A stretch of 64,000 nucleotides of DNA from Suillus spraguei (lineage: Eukaryota; Basidiomycota; Agaricomycetes; Boletales; Suillaceae): contig JABCPU010000264.1 in the NCBI GenBank assembly GCA_016800925.1, positions 1 to 64,000 on the forward strand, in the 5' to 3' direction. The translations under genes and the position numbers were made by a program. The notes under the pieces are model-generated. The model did not search any database. It was not told where the DNA came from and was given only the letters and a program-made list of their open reading frames with translations. Positions 22,296 to 30,375 of the stretch are shown one piece after another. Positions within the stretch are counted from its first letter, which is position 1. Every line of letters starts with the position of its first letter.

Positions 22296-25200
22296 TCAGA
22301 GGGCGTGTTGCTTCTTATAAGCATTCAAGATTCGAGCGGAGTTTTTCAAGTTCTTTTCTGGGAGCCATTCGTTATCTCCCGATGGGTATCCTTTCCAGGA
22401 GACGAGATATCGTCGGCGATTGCCGGTTCCTTTGTGGGAAAGAATTGCTTCAATTTCATATTCTTCTTCTTCTTCGATGATGTCAGGGGGTGGTTCAGGG
22501 AAATTCGGTCCGTGTACGTCTGTTTCGCTATAGGATGATAAGACAGAAGCATGGAATGTGGGATGAATCTTCCACTGCGGAGGGAGTTTGAGCGTGAACG
22601 TGATAGGTGATAAAACATCGATGATCGGGAAAGGTCCGTATCGTTTCGGTGCCAGTTTCCTTGATGGGAGTTTAAGTCTAAGATTAGCGGCGGATAGCCA
22701 GACCTTATCTCCGATCTTCCATGGGATGTACTTATCTCCTCGGGATCGTTCGGCCATTGTCTGCATAGCAATGTTGTGACAGGCGATTGCTTCTTCTCTT
22801 ATCTTCTGCAGAGATCGTACTCGATCTTCTACTGCGGGGACGGATGAATCCGGGATCAGATGAGGGATAGCGCGTGGTTCATATCCCATCATCAAATAGA
22901 AGGGTGATGCGTTACGTGCATCGTGTTTTCGGTGATTGTGAACAAATTCAGCGATTGGTAGATGTTCTATCCAATCTTCAGGGTTGTTACGGCAATAAAT
23001 GCGAAGGTATGTTTCCAGTTCTTGATTGAGCCTTTCCGTTTGACCATCAGTCTGTGGGTGGTAAGCAGTGGATGGAGCAATGACGTAGTCGAGAAGTCGG
23101 GCAAGTTCCTTTGAGAAGCGAGATAGGAATTGCGGTCCTCGATCCGAGATAACTTTGTCATGGAGTCCGAATCGTCGGTAAACATGTTTTAAAAATAGTT
23201 TGGCCACTCCTTCTGACGTGATAGTTTTCAAACAAGGGATAATAATTACCCCCTTTGTAAGGCCATGGTCTACCACGACCATGATACTGTCAAAGCCTCC
23301 AGAGACGGGGAGGTCAGTGATAAGATCAACGGAGATCTGGGAGAACGGGCGAACAGCCGAAGAAGGAATAGGCGCGAGCGGGGGTCGAACGGGATGAGTA
23401 TCCGCTTTCATTTGCTGACAAAGGGCGCAACCCTCAACGTATTTCCGTATATAAGAGCCCATGGCAGGCCACCAGGCTTCCCGTTTCACAAGTTCTTCAG
23501 TTTTGAATCTACCGGGATGTCCCGCGGTAGGATGATCATGATACCTTTTCAGGATATCGGGGCGATGCGCCGGAGGAATATAAGCGCGATTCTTAAAATA
23601 GAGGACGTTCTCCTCAATCTTCCAATCGGAAAGTGCCGATTTCATGGGAGGAAGGCACATGCCATCAAGGGCGTCGGACGCCGTTTTGAAAACAGGGTCA
23701 TCGAGAGGGTCGGAGGATGACAGCACATCCTTCAAGTCAGTGTCAATAAGACGAACGAATAGAGTGTCAGGGAGGAGGGTCTGGTCCTCGTTATCGTCTT
23801 TGCCGGAATCGTAGTCAGGCCGGCGGGACAGTGCATCAGGTACTACTAATTTAGTACCTGCGACGTGATGCAGTTCGATGTCGTAAATGGACAAAATCAA
23901 TTGCCAACGTGCTTGGCGACGAGTAAGCTTCTGTGCACTTCTAAAGTACAGAAGGTTCTTATGGTCGGTGAATACCAGGACGGGGTGCGGGTTACCTTCA
24001 AGATAATGGCGCCATTCGTTCAGTGCCCGGATTACGGCAAGGAGTTCCCGATCAAAGATTTGGTAATTTCGTTCCGCAGGGTTCAAAGACTGTGAGAGAT
24101 ATGCACATGGGTGATAGACACCATTCTCATCAGTCTGTAGGAGAACTCCGCCAGTTGCTACTAGCGACGCGTCGGTAGCAATGGCAAATTGTCGGGAAGG
24201 ATCAGGGTTACGAAGTACCGGTTGGGAAGTGAAGCGTCGTTTCAATTCTTCGAAGGTGTCCATACATTCGGTTGACCATTCAAAGGTCTTATCTTTCTTT
24301 GTCAAATCGATAAGAGGTCGAGCGATGTCAGAATAGTGGGAAATGAACGTGCGGTAGAAGTTGCAAAAGCCGAGGAATGACCGAACATCTTTTACAGATT
24401 TCGGAATTGGCCATTCGGAGATTCCCTTAGTTTTGGCGGTATCCATAGCAATTTGTCCAGGGCGAATTATCATTCCGAGGTATTCCACTTCTTCTGCATC
24501 AAAGGTGCATTTCTCCGGTTTCAGGAACAGGTGTTCTTGTCGTATTTTCATCAAAACTCGTCTAGTTCGTTCACGATGTTCCGCCATTGTCATAGAGAAA
24601 ATCAGGATATCGTCCATGTAGATAACCATCCATCCTTCGTTGATTTCTTGTTGAAAGGTGCGATTCATGTATGCTTGAAAAGTTGCTGGGGAATTGCAGA
24701 GACCAAAGAACATGACGTTCGGTTCAAAGAGGCCGAATTCCGTGGTAAAAGCAGCTTTCCACCGATCATCAGGATGAATGCGAATGTTGTTATAACCGGA
24801 CCGAATATCCATTTTCGTAAAGAACTGTGCATTATGAAGACGTGCGACAAGGGAAATAGGAAGTGGGAGTGGGTATGCGTTCTTGACTGTCCAATCATTG
24901 ATGTAGCGATAATCTTGACAGGGACGCAGTTCTCCGCTCTTCTTTCCCACAAAGAAGAAGCCACTGGCTTGAGGTGACTTCGATTCCGAGATAAAGCCTT
25001 TCGCAACGTTTTCATCGATAAACGTTTTGACAGCAGCGCGTTCTTTTTCCGATAGCGGGTAGACCTTAGACGTACGAGGGATAAAACCGGGTTTGGTGTC
25101 AATCCGATGATCGATACCGAGGCGTTCGGGGGGTAGTTTGTTCAATCCGTCTTTAGCAAAGACGTCTGCGAAGTCGTGTAAATAATCTGGGACCAATTCT

Positions 25201-26399
25201 TCGAAGGATTTCTTTTTCTTTTCCTTCTCATCCGTGGCAAATTCCTGAGCTTTGTTACTATATTTCGGAGGAGGAAGTGGAGTTGTGGAATAAGGGGAGG
25301 ATTGTTCGAGCTGAGAAGTTCCATCATGTGTCAAGGGTGTATCCATGGATACTTCTTCTATAATCCTCATGCTAATCCCGTCGGTATCGTATTCCACAAG
25401 AAATTCTCCTTCTCCTAGTTCATAAGAGGAGATTTCGCGCATTTCTGGAGCATGCCAGACGTCATGCATGGTGTCAAATTGGTCATCATCCTCAGTTGGG
25501 ATTAACGAGGGTACGGGTTCATCTTTATCGGGAATTTCTTCAATTGAAGCTGAAAGAGTTTTCGGGGGAACAAAGAACTTGGATAGTTTCGGTACGTTGG
25601 TGTTTCGTCCTGGGAGTTCTTCTTCCGGTTTCCTTTTTCCTTGCTTCTGTTCTTCTATTGGCCGTTGCTCAATAGGTTCTTGTCCGGCCCGATGCTCAGG
25701 TTCGGATTCGTTCTTGCGCTTCTCTGCGCGAGGGATCGGTGACACTGCTCGCGGCAATTGTACACGTGGGGTAGGTTCTATAGTACGTGGCATTCGTACT
25801 TCTGGTTCTGGGTTTTCGGGAACATCGATAGGAGAGACCAAGGAAGGTTTCGGAAGGCGGGAGTGTTGCCATCTGGTATGGTGAGTGAATAGCCGGGGCA
25901 ACCCGTTCTTCTTCCGGTCTTCGTCAATATCGATTTCGATTTCATCAGATTTCTCTGTCCTGGAAAGGACAAGTGTTTCAGCAGCCCAGTCTATAACTGG
26001 GTTCATTGCTCGTAACCAAGGAATTCCAAGGAGGATTTGATCCCTCCTTCCGAGTTTGGTGATATTGAATTTTCCATACATTGTTCGATCGTCAATCTTG
26101 ACTACAAGGAGGCAGTAATGCGTGATTGGTCCTCCTTTTATGAGAGTTCCATCTGCCGTTGTAACTCGAAATGGTTCCTTGAGTTTTCGTCGTGTGATTT
26201 GATGGAGTTTCACAAACTCTTCTGAGATGAATGTTCCTGCTGCTCCGGAATCGATAACAGCGGTGGTGTCGACGGATTTCAAACGAGTACGCGAGTGGAG
26301 GGTGATTGGGACACGAAGTTCTTTTCTTTCACCTACAGCGCGTACAAGTCTTAGTATTACATTGGGAGAAACATACGTCGAATCTTTGTTTCTCCACAT
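22296..26399 (-). CDS. Intact pol polyprotein of G3 with chromodomain
   Basis: 1367 aa from the ATG that overlaps the gag stop (TGATG). Domains in order: aspartic protease with AVIDSGAAGTF (about residue 45); reverse transcriptase with FFVGKKSGELRPCQDYR and catalytic VIYMDDILIFS; RNase H with [14 protein letters not shown] and TDHKNLLYF; integrase with an HHCC finger (HPTAGHPGRF, CALCQQ), first aspartate in ISVDLITDLP, second in VISDRGPQFLS and glutamate in TDGQTERLNQELE; a GPY/F module (KRYGPFPII); and a C-terminal chromodomain (YEIEAILSHKG, YLVSWKGYPSGDNEWLP). The chromodomain identifies a chromovirus and probably directs insertion to heterochromatin. All catalytic residues seen are present and there is no stop. 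Confidence 0.96.
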   Translation of the reverse strand: MWRNKDSTYVSPNVILRLVRAVGERKELRVPITLHSRTRLKSVDTTAVIDSGAAGTFISEEFVKLHQITRRKLKEPFRVTTADGTLIKGGPITHYCLLVVKIDDRTMYGKFNITKLGRRDQILLGIPWLRAMNPVIDWAAETLVLSRTEKSDEIEIDIDEDRKKNGLPRLFTHHTRWQHSRLPKPSLVSPIDVPENPEPEVRMPRTIEPTPRVQLPRAVSPIPRAEKRKNESEPEHRAGQEPIEQRPIEEQKQGKRKPEEELPGRNTNVPKLSKFFVPPKTLSASIEEIPDKDEPVPSLIPTEDDDQFDTMHDVWHAPEMREISSYELGEGEFLVEYDTDGISMRIIEEVSMDTPLTHDGTSQLEQSSPYSTTPLPPPKYSNKAQEFATDEKEKKKKSFEELVPDYLHDFADVFAKDGLNKLPPERLGIDHRIDTKPGFIPRTSKVYPLSEKERAAVKTFIDENVAKGFISESKSPQASGFFFVGKKSGELRPCQDYRYINDWTVKNAYPLPLPISLVARLHNAQFFTKMDIRSGYNNIRIHPDDRWKAAFTTEFGLFEPNVMFFGLCNSPATFQAYMNRTFQQEINEGWMVIYMDDILIFSMTMAEHRERTRRVLMKIRQEHLFLKPEKCTFDAEEVEYLGMIIRPGQIAMDTAKTKGISEWPIPKSVKDVRSFLGFCNFYRTFISHYSDIARPLIDLTKKDKTFEWSTECMDTFEELKRRFTSQPVLRNPDPSRQFAIATDASLVATGGVLLQTDENGVYHPCAYLSQSLNPAERNYQIFDRELLAVIRALNEWRHYLEGNPHPVLVFTDHKNLLYFRSAQKLTRRQARWQLILSIYDIELHHVAGTKLVVPDALSRRPDYDSGKDDNEDQTLLPDTLFVRLIDTDLKDVLSSSDPLDDPVFKTASDALDGMCLPPMKSALSDWKIEENVLYFKNRAYIPPAHRPDILKRYHDHPTAGHPGRFKTEELVKREAWWPAMGSYIRKYVEGCALCQQMKADTHPVRPPLAPIPSSAVRPFSQISVDLITDLPVSGGFDSIMVVVDHGLTKGVIIIPCLKTITSEGVAKLFLKHVYRRFGLHDKVISDRGPQFLSRFSKELARLLDYVIAPSTAYHPQTDGQTERLNQELETYLRIYCRNNPEDWIEHLPIAEFVHNHRKHDARNASPFYLMMGYEPRAIPHLIPDSSVPAVEDRVRSLQKIREEAIACHNIAMQTMAERSRGDKYIPWKIGDKVWLSAANLRLKLPSRKLAPKRYGPFPIIDVLSPITFTLKLPPQWKIHPTFHASVLSSYSETDVHGPNFPEPPPDIIEEEEEYEIEAILSHKGTGNRRRYLVSWKGYPSGDNEWLPEKNLKNSARILNAYKKQHAL

Positions 26400-27231
26400 C
26401 AAAAATCCTCTACAATCCGTCTCACGGTTTCTTCATCTTCTTCTTCTTTGACTTCGGTTTGTCGGAGTGGGGTCTTCTTCTTTCTGTCAGGACAATTATG
26501 GATACGGTGTCCTGTCTTTTTGCATCCGAAGCATTGCCCTTTCTTCATGCATTCGGATCTTTCCATGTCGGAGATTCGATCTACAACCATTGCATTAGAA
26601 TCACGGTTTGGAATATACCGTGCATTCCCGTAGTTCTTCTTCTTTTGTTGTGGGACATGACGTGTCCTCATGGCATTAAGCCGATGATGGGCGTTGTCAA
26701 TAGCAACGCATTGCAGCACAACATCTCTGAATACTTCGGAGACATCTCCTGTGTTGAAAAGCTTTGTGAGGATACCCCAATTAAGACCGTCTTGGAAGAA
26801 CTGGATCTTCGTCGCGTTGTCGTGACCTGAGCCTTGGCTGCAAGTGCCTCAAAGTCAGCGACGTAGGTATGGAGATCTCCAGTTCCTTGTTTAAGATCTC
26901 TGAGGCGTGTAAGCGCGGTCATTCTGGTATCCACGGGTTGGAATGCTTCGTTGAAGCTCTTCATAAAATCCACCATCGTCCCATAACCAACTTTTTGTCC
27001 CGATGTGTCGGTAGATTGGGCGTGTTCAAGGAATTGTTCCTTCCATGACTTGGCATTCTTTTCGGTCATGAAGGATGTTATGTAGATGATCTTCTGTTTG
27101 TCGGTGGTATAAAGCTTTTCATTGATGTCAAAGTGCAAGTTGCACGACTGGATAAACTCGCGAGAGTTATCGCGATCTCCATCAAAACCAATCGGTTGAC
27201 CGATCTTGTATTCGAATTCTTTGGTCGACAT
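26399..27231 (-). pseudogene. Gag of G3, one frameshift
   Basis: It begins MSTKEFEYKI and is in frame to AAKAQ. There the sequence reads CAGGTCACGACAACGCG where G2 has CAAATCACTGATAACGCG, one base fewer. The remaining two fifths of Gag, including the CCHC knuckle, continue in the next frame to the TGA at 26399-26401. Everything else in the element is pristine, so either the copy is non-autonomous for Gag or the base is a sequencing or assembly error. Confidence 0.85.
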
Positions 27232-27429
27232 GGTTGATGATTCTTCTGATGAGTTATACTTTCTCGGTGCCTACACGCGCTGTCTTGCTGTCCGTCAGGG
27301 CTTTCTTCTGTCAGAGGGCTTCTCTTGACAATCTGCTCAGCGTACGCGTACGCTAGTCTACTGATCTAGGCGATCAGGGTTCAGGGTCGAAGACTGGATA
27401 GTCGACGATCAAAATAGACTTTAATCTTT

Positions 27430-27903
27430 TGTTACGAACTGGGGTGGCGTCTCCAGCGACAGTGAAAAGACACAGGCGGTCTGCTGGGAGTTCTTACAAT
27501 GTCCAGAAGAGGACAAGGTGAAAGTACAAGGAACGCGTTCCGAGTACGATCAAGGGTTCAGCCTCAAGGATAAGCCCAAGAGGTATCCGCGAGAATAGAG
27601 ACTAAGACTAAGGAGTGCTTAGACTTAGAGACGATTCAAGACGACTTAGGTTGGAGACCTAAGCGAAGGATATTCCAGGTAAAACCCAGTAAGATTAAAG
27701 TAGTGAATCTACTACAAGTACACTGTGCTTAAATAGGCCAATATGTGCGCACAGACCAAGAGAGGCGTGAGAACGTAAGTGCGTATCCAAAGGAGGAAGG
27801 CAACTATAGTACAGATGCGTTGAGCATATGAGTCAGAGTCATGTTACGTAATATACAAGGTAAATGAAGTAGAAAATGTATAGGGGCACGTACGATTGTA
27901 ACA
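27430..27903 (-). repeat. 5' LTR of G3
   Basis: 474 bp; I found no difference from 20262-20735. The leader that follows in element orientation (27429 downward) starts AAAAGATTAAAGTCTATTTT. Confidence 0.95.
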
Positions 27904-28336
27904 CATCCCATGGAAGATCGGAGATAAGGTTTGGCTATCTGCTGCCAATCTCAGACTTAAACTCCCATCAAGGAAACTTGCGCTAAAGCGATACGGACCT
28001 TTCCCGATCATCGACGTCTTATCCCCCATCACGTTCACACTCAAACTCCCTCCGCAGTGGAAGATCCACCCCACGTTCCATGCTTCTGTCTTATCGTCTT
28101 ATAACGAAACGGACATACACGGCCCGAACTTCCCCGAACCACCACCTGACATCATCGAAGAAGAAGAAGAATATGAAATAGAAGCAATCCTTTCTCACAA
28201 AGGAACCGGCACCCGCCGATGTTATCTTGTTACCTGGAAAGGGTATTCATCGGGAGATAACGAATGACTCCCAGAAAAGAATTTGAAGAACTCCGCTTGA
28301 ATCTTGAATGCTTATAAGAAGCAACATGCCCTCTGA
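27904..28336 (+). pseudogene. Pol of G2, second part (GPY/F and chromodomain)
   Basis: It resumes exactly where 20261 broke off (WKIGDKVWLSAANLRLKLPS) and covers GPY/F and chromodomain to the stop at 28334-28336. Two premature stops lie in the chromodomain: TGA at 28265-28267 for tryptophan (TGG to TGA) and TGA at 28298-28300 for arginine (CGA to TGA). Confidence 0.9.
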
Positions 28337-28390
28337 TTATCCTTCAGTCAATCAACCGCACTAGCACCTGATCAACTACCAAACATCGAA

Positions 28391-29860
28391 ATGTCCTTCC
28401 CCACTGCCTACATCACTCCCGTCACTGTTGCCAACAATGACTCCGACTCTGAAGCTGAAAGCTATGGAACTCTCACCGCCGAAATCGACAACACCTCCTA
28501 CATTGAAGCCACTATTCTCTGTGAAGGACACGCCCTCGAAATCGAAAGAATCCTCACTGAAAGGGGTGCTTTCCCCGCCTTACTCCTTGTCAACATCATC
28601 CGTACTGCAGCCCTTATTGAAGCCACCGCCAAAGATACAACGGAAATTACACTCCGTCACCGTTTCCTTCATTTGCAAAAACGCATTCGTGCTTACGCTA
28701 TGCTGTTGCTTCCCAGTTCTTTTAAGAGCGATGTTGAAGAAGCTATTTATATCATTGCCGAACGTCGAGCAGGTGTTGCTCGACCTCCCTCTCCGCAGGA
28801 AGATACGCCACTTCCTGTCCCAGCACCCCCTTCTTCACGTGTTTATTCTAGTCTTGACGCCTTTACTGGCTTATACTCTGCTGTCCAAGAGATCGGACAA
28901 CTCACCAACACAGTCGTCGAGACCATTCAGCAGTCAGTCGCTGAAACAAGAGCAGCTAGAAACCTAGTAGAAGAGGCTATCACCGATCTACAGCAAACGC
29001 AAGATGACCTTGCCTCTCCACAAACCCCATCTCCAATTCAACAACCAACCTCATCGCCCCCCGCTATAGTCTCTCACGAACATCCTACATGGTTATATGA
29101 ACCATGCATGAAAGAACAATGTGCGGCCGCAAAAGAATTGGGAATCCCTACCGCCGAGTTAATCGCGCTTGGTCCTCAACTTCATGATCTTTCCATTCAC
29201 CCTCCTATGTCTATCCCGTCTTCATTTGGCCCTATGGATCCTGTCTCGCCAATCCTAGTAAAGGATTTTGGCATCACTTCCCCCTCCTCCTCTGACGAAC
29301 TTCTCATCATTGCCGAACGAGATATTACTCCCGACCTTCCCACATCGGCATATACTCTCTCATCTTCTCAACAAGCGCAACTTAAACGCGCCAACACCCT
29401 TGCCTTAAAACGTATGAGGAAGAATAAGGGGAAGAAGCGTGCGAGATCCACTAGTCCTACGCCTATCGTCTCACCATCGCCGCTACGCAAAGTCCATTCC
29501 AATCCTGACGAAAACATGAAATGCCGAGTCTGTGGACTACTTGGACATCGTCAGAAGAATTGTGCAGAATATCAGTGCAAAGTTTGCAGATATTGGTCGC
29601 CCACTCACCTGTCCATCTATTGTCCTCGGCGAGTTGGACCTCCTCCCTTCGAGTTAACCTGGAAAGACGAAGGGTTTTATGACGCACTTCGTGCTTGGGA
29701 GAAACAGCTTGACGATGAACGTAATCAAGCAGAAAAGAGGAGAGACTCTAAACGATGTGCTGGTCTTGAAGAAGCTGAGTATATGAGGAGTGGATCATTT
29801 GCTGATGAAGACTACGAGTTTAGCGATGACCCTATTTACTATGCGAATCAAGATGAGTAA
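28391..29860 (+). CDS. ORF3 of G2: intact CCHC zinc-knuckle protein in the env position
   Basis: 489 aa, MSFPTAYITP to YYANQDE, between pol and the 3' LTR in the same orientation. The N-terminal half is helical and acidic (EGHALEIERILTERGAF, RHRFLHLQKRIRAYAM, then VVETIQQSVAETRAARNLVE). The middle is proline- and serine-rich. A basic stretch (KKRARS) precedes two zinc knuckles: a canonical CRVCGLLGHRQKNC (CX2CX4HX4C) and CKVCRYWSPTHLSIYC (CX2CX7HX4C). The C-terminus is acidic. I see no signal peptide, transmembrane helix or fusion-like region, so it is not an envelope. It looks like a second nucleic-acid-binding protein, Gag-like in build, of unknown role. Its frame is the only intact one in an otherwise decayed element. 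Confidence 0.88.
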   Translation: MSFPTAYITPVTVANNDSDSEAESYGTLTAEIDNTSYIEATILCEGHALEIERILTERGAFPALLLVNIIRTAALIEATAKDTTEITLRHRFLHLQKRIRAYAMLLLPSSFKSDVEEAIYIIAERRAGVARPPSPQEDTPLPVPAPPSSRVYSSLDAFTGLYSAVQEIGQLTNTVVETIQQSVAETRAARNLVEEAITDLQQTQDDLASPQTPSPIQQPTSSPPAIVSHEHPTWLYEPCMKEQCAAAKELGIPTAELIALGPQLHDLSIHPPMSIPSSFGPMDPVSPILVKDFGITSPSSSDELLIIAERDITPDLPTSAYTLSSSQQAQLKRANTLALKRMRKNKGKKRARSTSPTPIVSPSPLRKVHSNPDENMKCRVCGLLGHRQKNCAEYQCKVCRYWSPTHLSIYCPRRVGPPPFELTWKDEGFYDALRAWEKQLDDERNQAEKRRDSKRCAGLEEAEYMRSGSFADEDYEFSDDPIYYANQDE

Positions 29861-29879
29861 AGTCGGTGACTTTATGTAT

Positions 29880-29892
29880 AAAAAGGGGGTAA
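29880..29892 (+). promoter_or_regulatory. Polypurine tract of G2
   Basis: AAAAAGGGGGTAA directly before the 3' LTR is the primer site for plus-strand DNA synthesis. The same tract precedes the 3' LTRs of G1 (11024-11036) and G3 (20736-20748) on the minus strand. Confidence 0.85.
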
Positions 29893-30367
29893 TGTTACAA
29901 TCGTACGTGCCCCTATTCATTTTCTGCTTTATTTACCTTGTATATCATGTCACATGACTCTGACTCATATGCTCAACGCATCTGTACTATAGTTGCCTTC
30001 CTTCTTTGGATACGCACTTACTTTCCCACACCTCTCTTGGTCCGTGCGCACATACTGGTCTATTTAAGCATGTTGTACTTGTAGTAGATTCTTTACTTTA
30101 ATCTTACTGGGTTTTACCTGGAATCTCCTTCGCTTAGGTCTCCAACCTAAGTCGTCTTGAATCATCTCTAAGTCTAAGCACTCCTTAGCCTTAGTCTCTA
30201 TTCTCGCGGATACCTCTTAGACTTGTCTTTGAGGCTGAACCCTTGATCGTACTCGGAACGCGTTCCTTGTACTTTCACCTTGTCCTCTTTTGGACATTGT
30301 AAGAACTTCCCAGCAGACCATCTGTGTCTTTTCACTGTCACTGGTGACGCCACCCCAGTTCGTAACA
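29893..30367 (+). repeat. 3' LTR of G2
   Basis: 475 bp, TGTTACAATCG...GTTCGTAACA. It is followed immediately by the RNase H sequence of G4, so this LTR end marks the insertion point in G4. The matching upstream flank is not in the window. Confidence 0.92.
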
Positions 30368-30375
30368 GCAGTTCA

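Larger units (their letters stand above)
20262..27903 (-). mobile_element. Full-length young Ty3/Gypsy chromovirus, copy G3
   Basis: 7642 bp with two 474-bp LTRs that look identical base for base, and a perfect CATCC target duplication. It is inserted into the integrase region of G2. On the minus strand the order is 5' LTR (27430-27903), a leader of about 200 bp, gag, pol with chromodomain, ORF3, polypurine tract and 3' LTR (20262-20735). Pol is fully open. Gag and ORF3 each carry one apparent single-base deletion. Confidence 0.95.
15666..30367 (+). mobile_element. Ty3/Gypsy chromovirus copy G2, 5'-truncated and split by G3
   Basis: It comprises 15666-20261 and 27904-30367, together about 7.06 kb. 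There is no 5' LTR: similarity to other copies begins about 95 bp upstream of gag, directly against the Plavaka fragment. It keeps gag, pol, an intact ORF3, the polypurine tract and the 3' LTR. The other ORFs have premature stops, so this is an older copy. Confidence 0.88.

Noticed and set aside
24453..24977. 174-codon plus-strand frame over G3 pol (and the similar one at 30951-31475)
   Set aside because: Antisense of the reverse transcriptase. It recurs only because the pol sequences are homologous.
28391..29860. Interpretation of ORF3 as a retroviral-type envelope
   Set aside because: No signal peptide, transmembrane segment, furin-like site or fusion region; instead it has zinc knuckles and charged helices.
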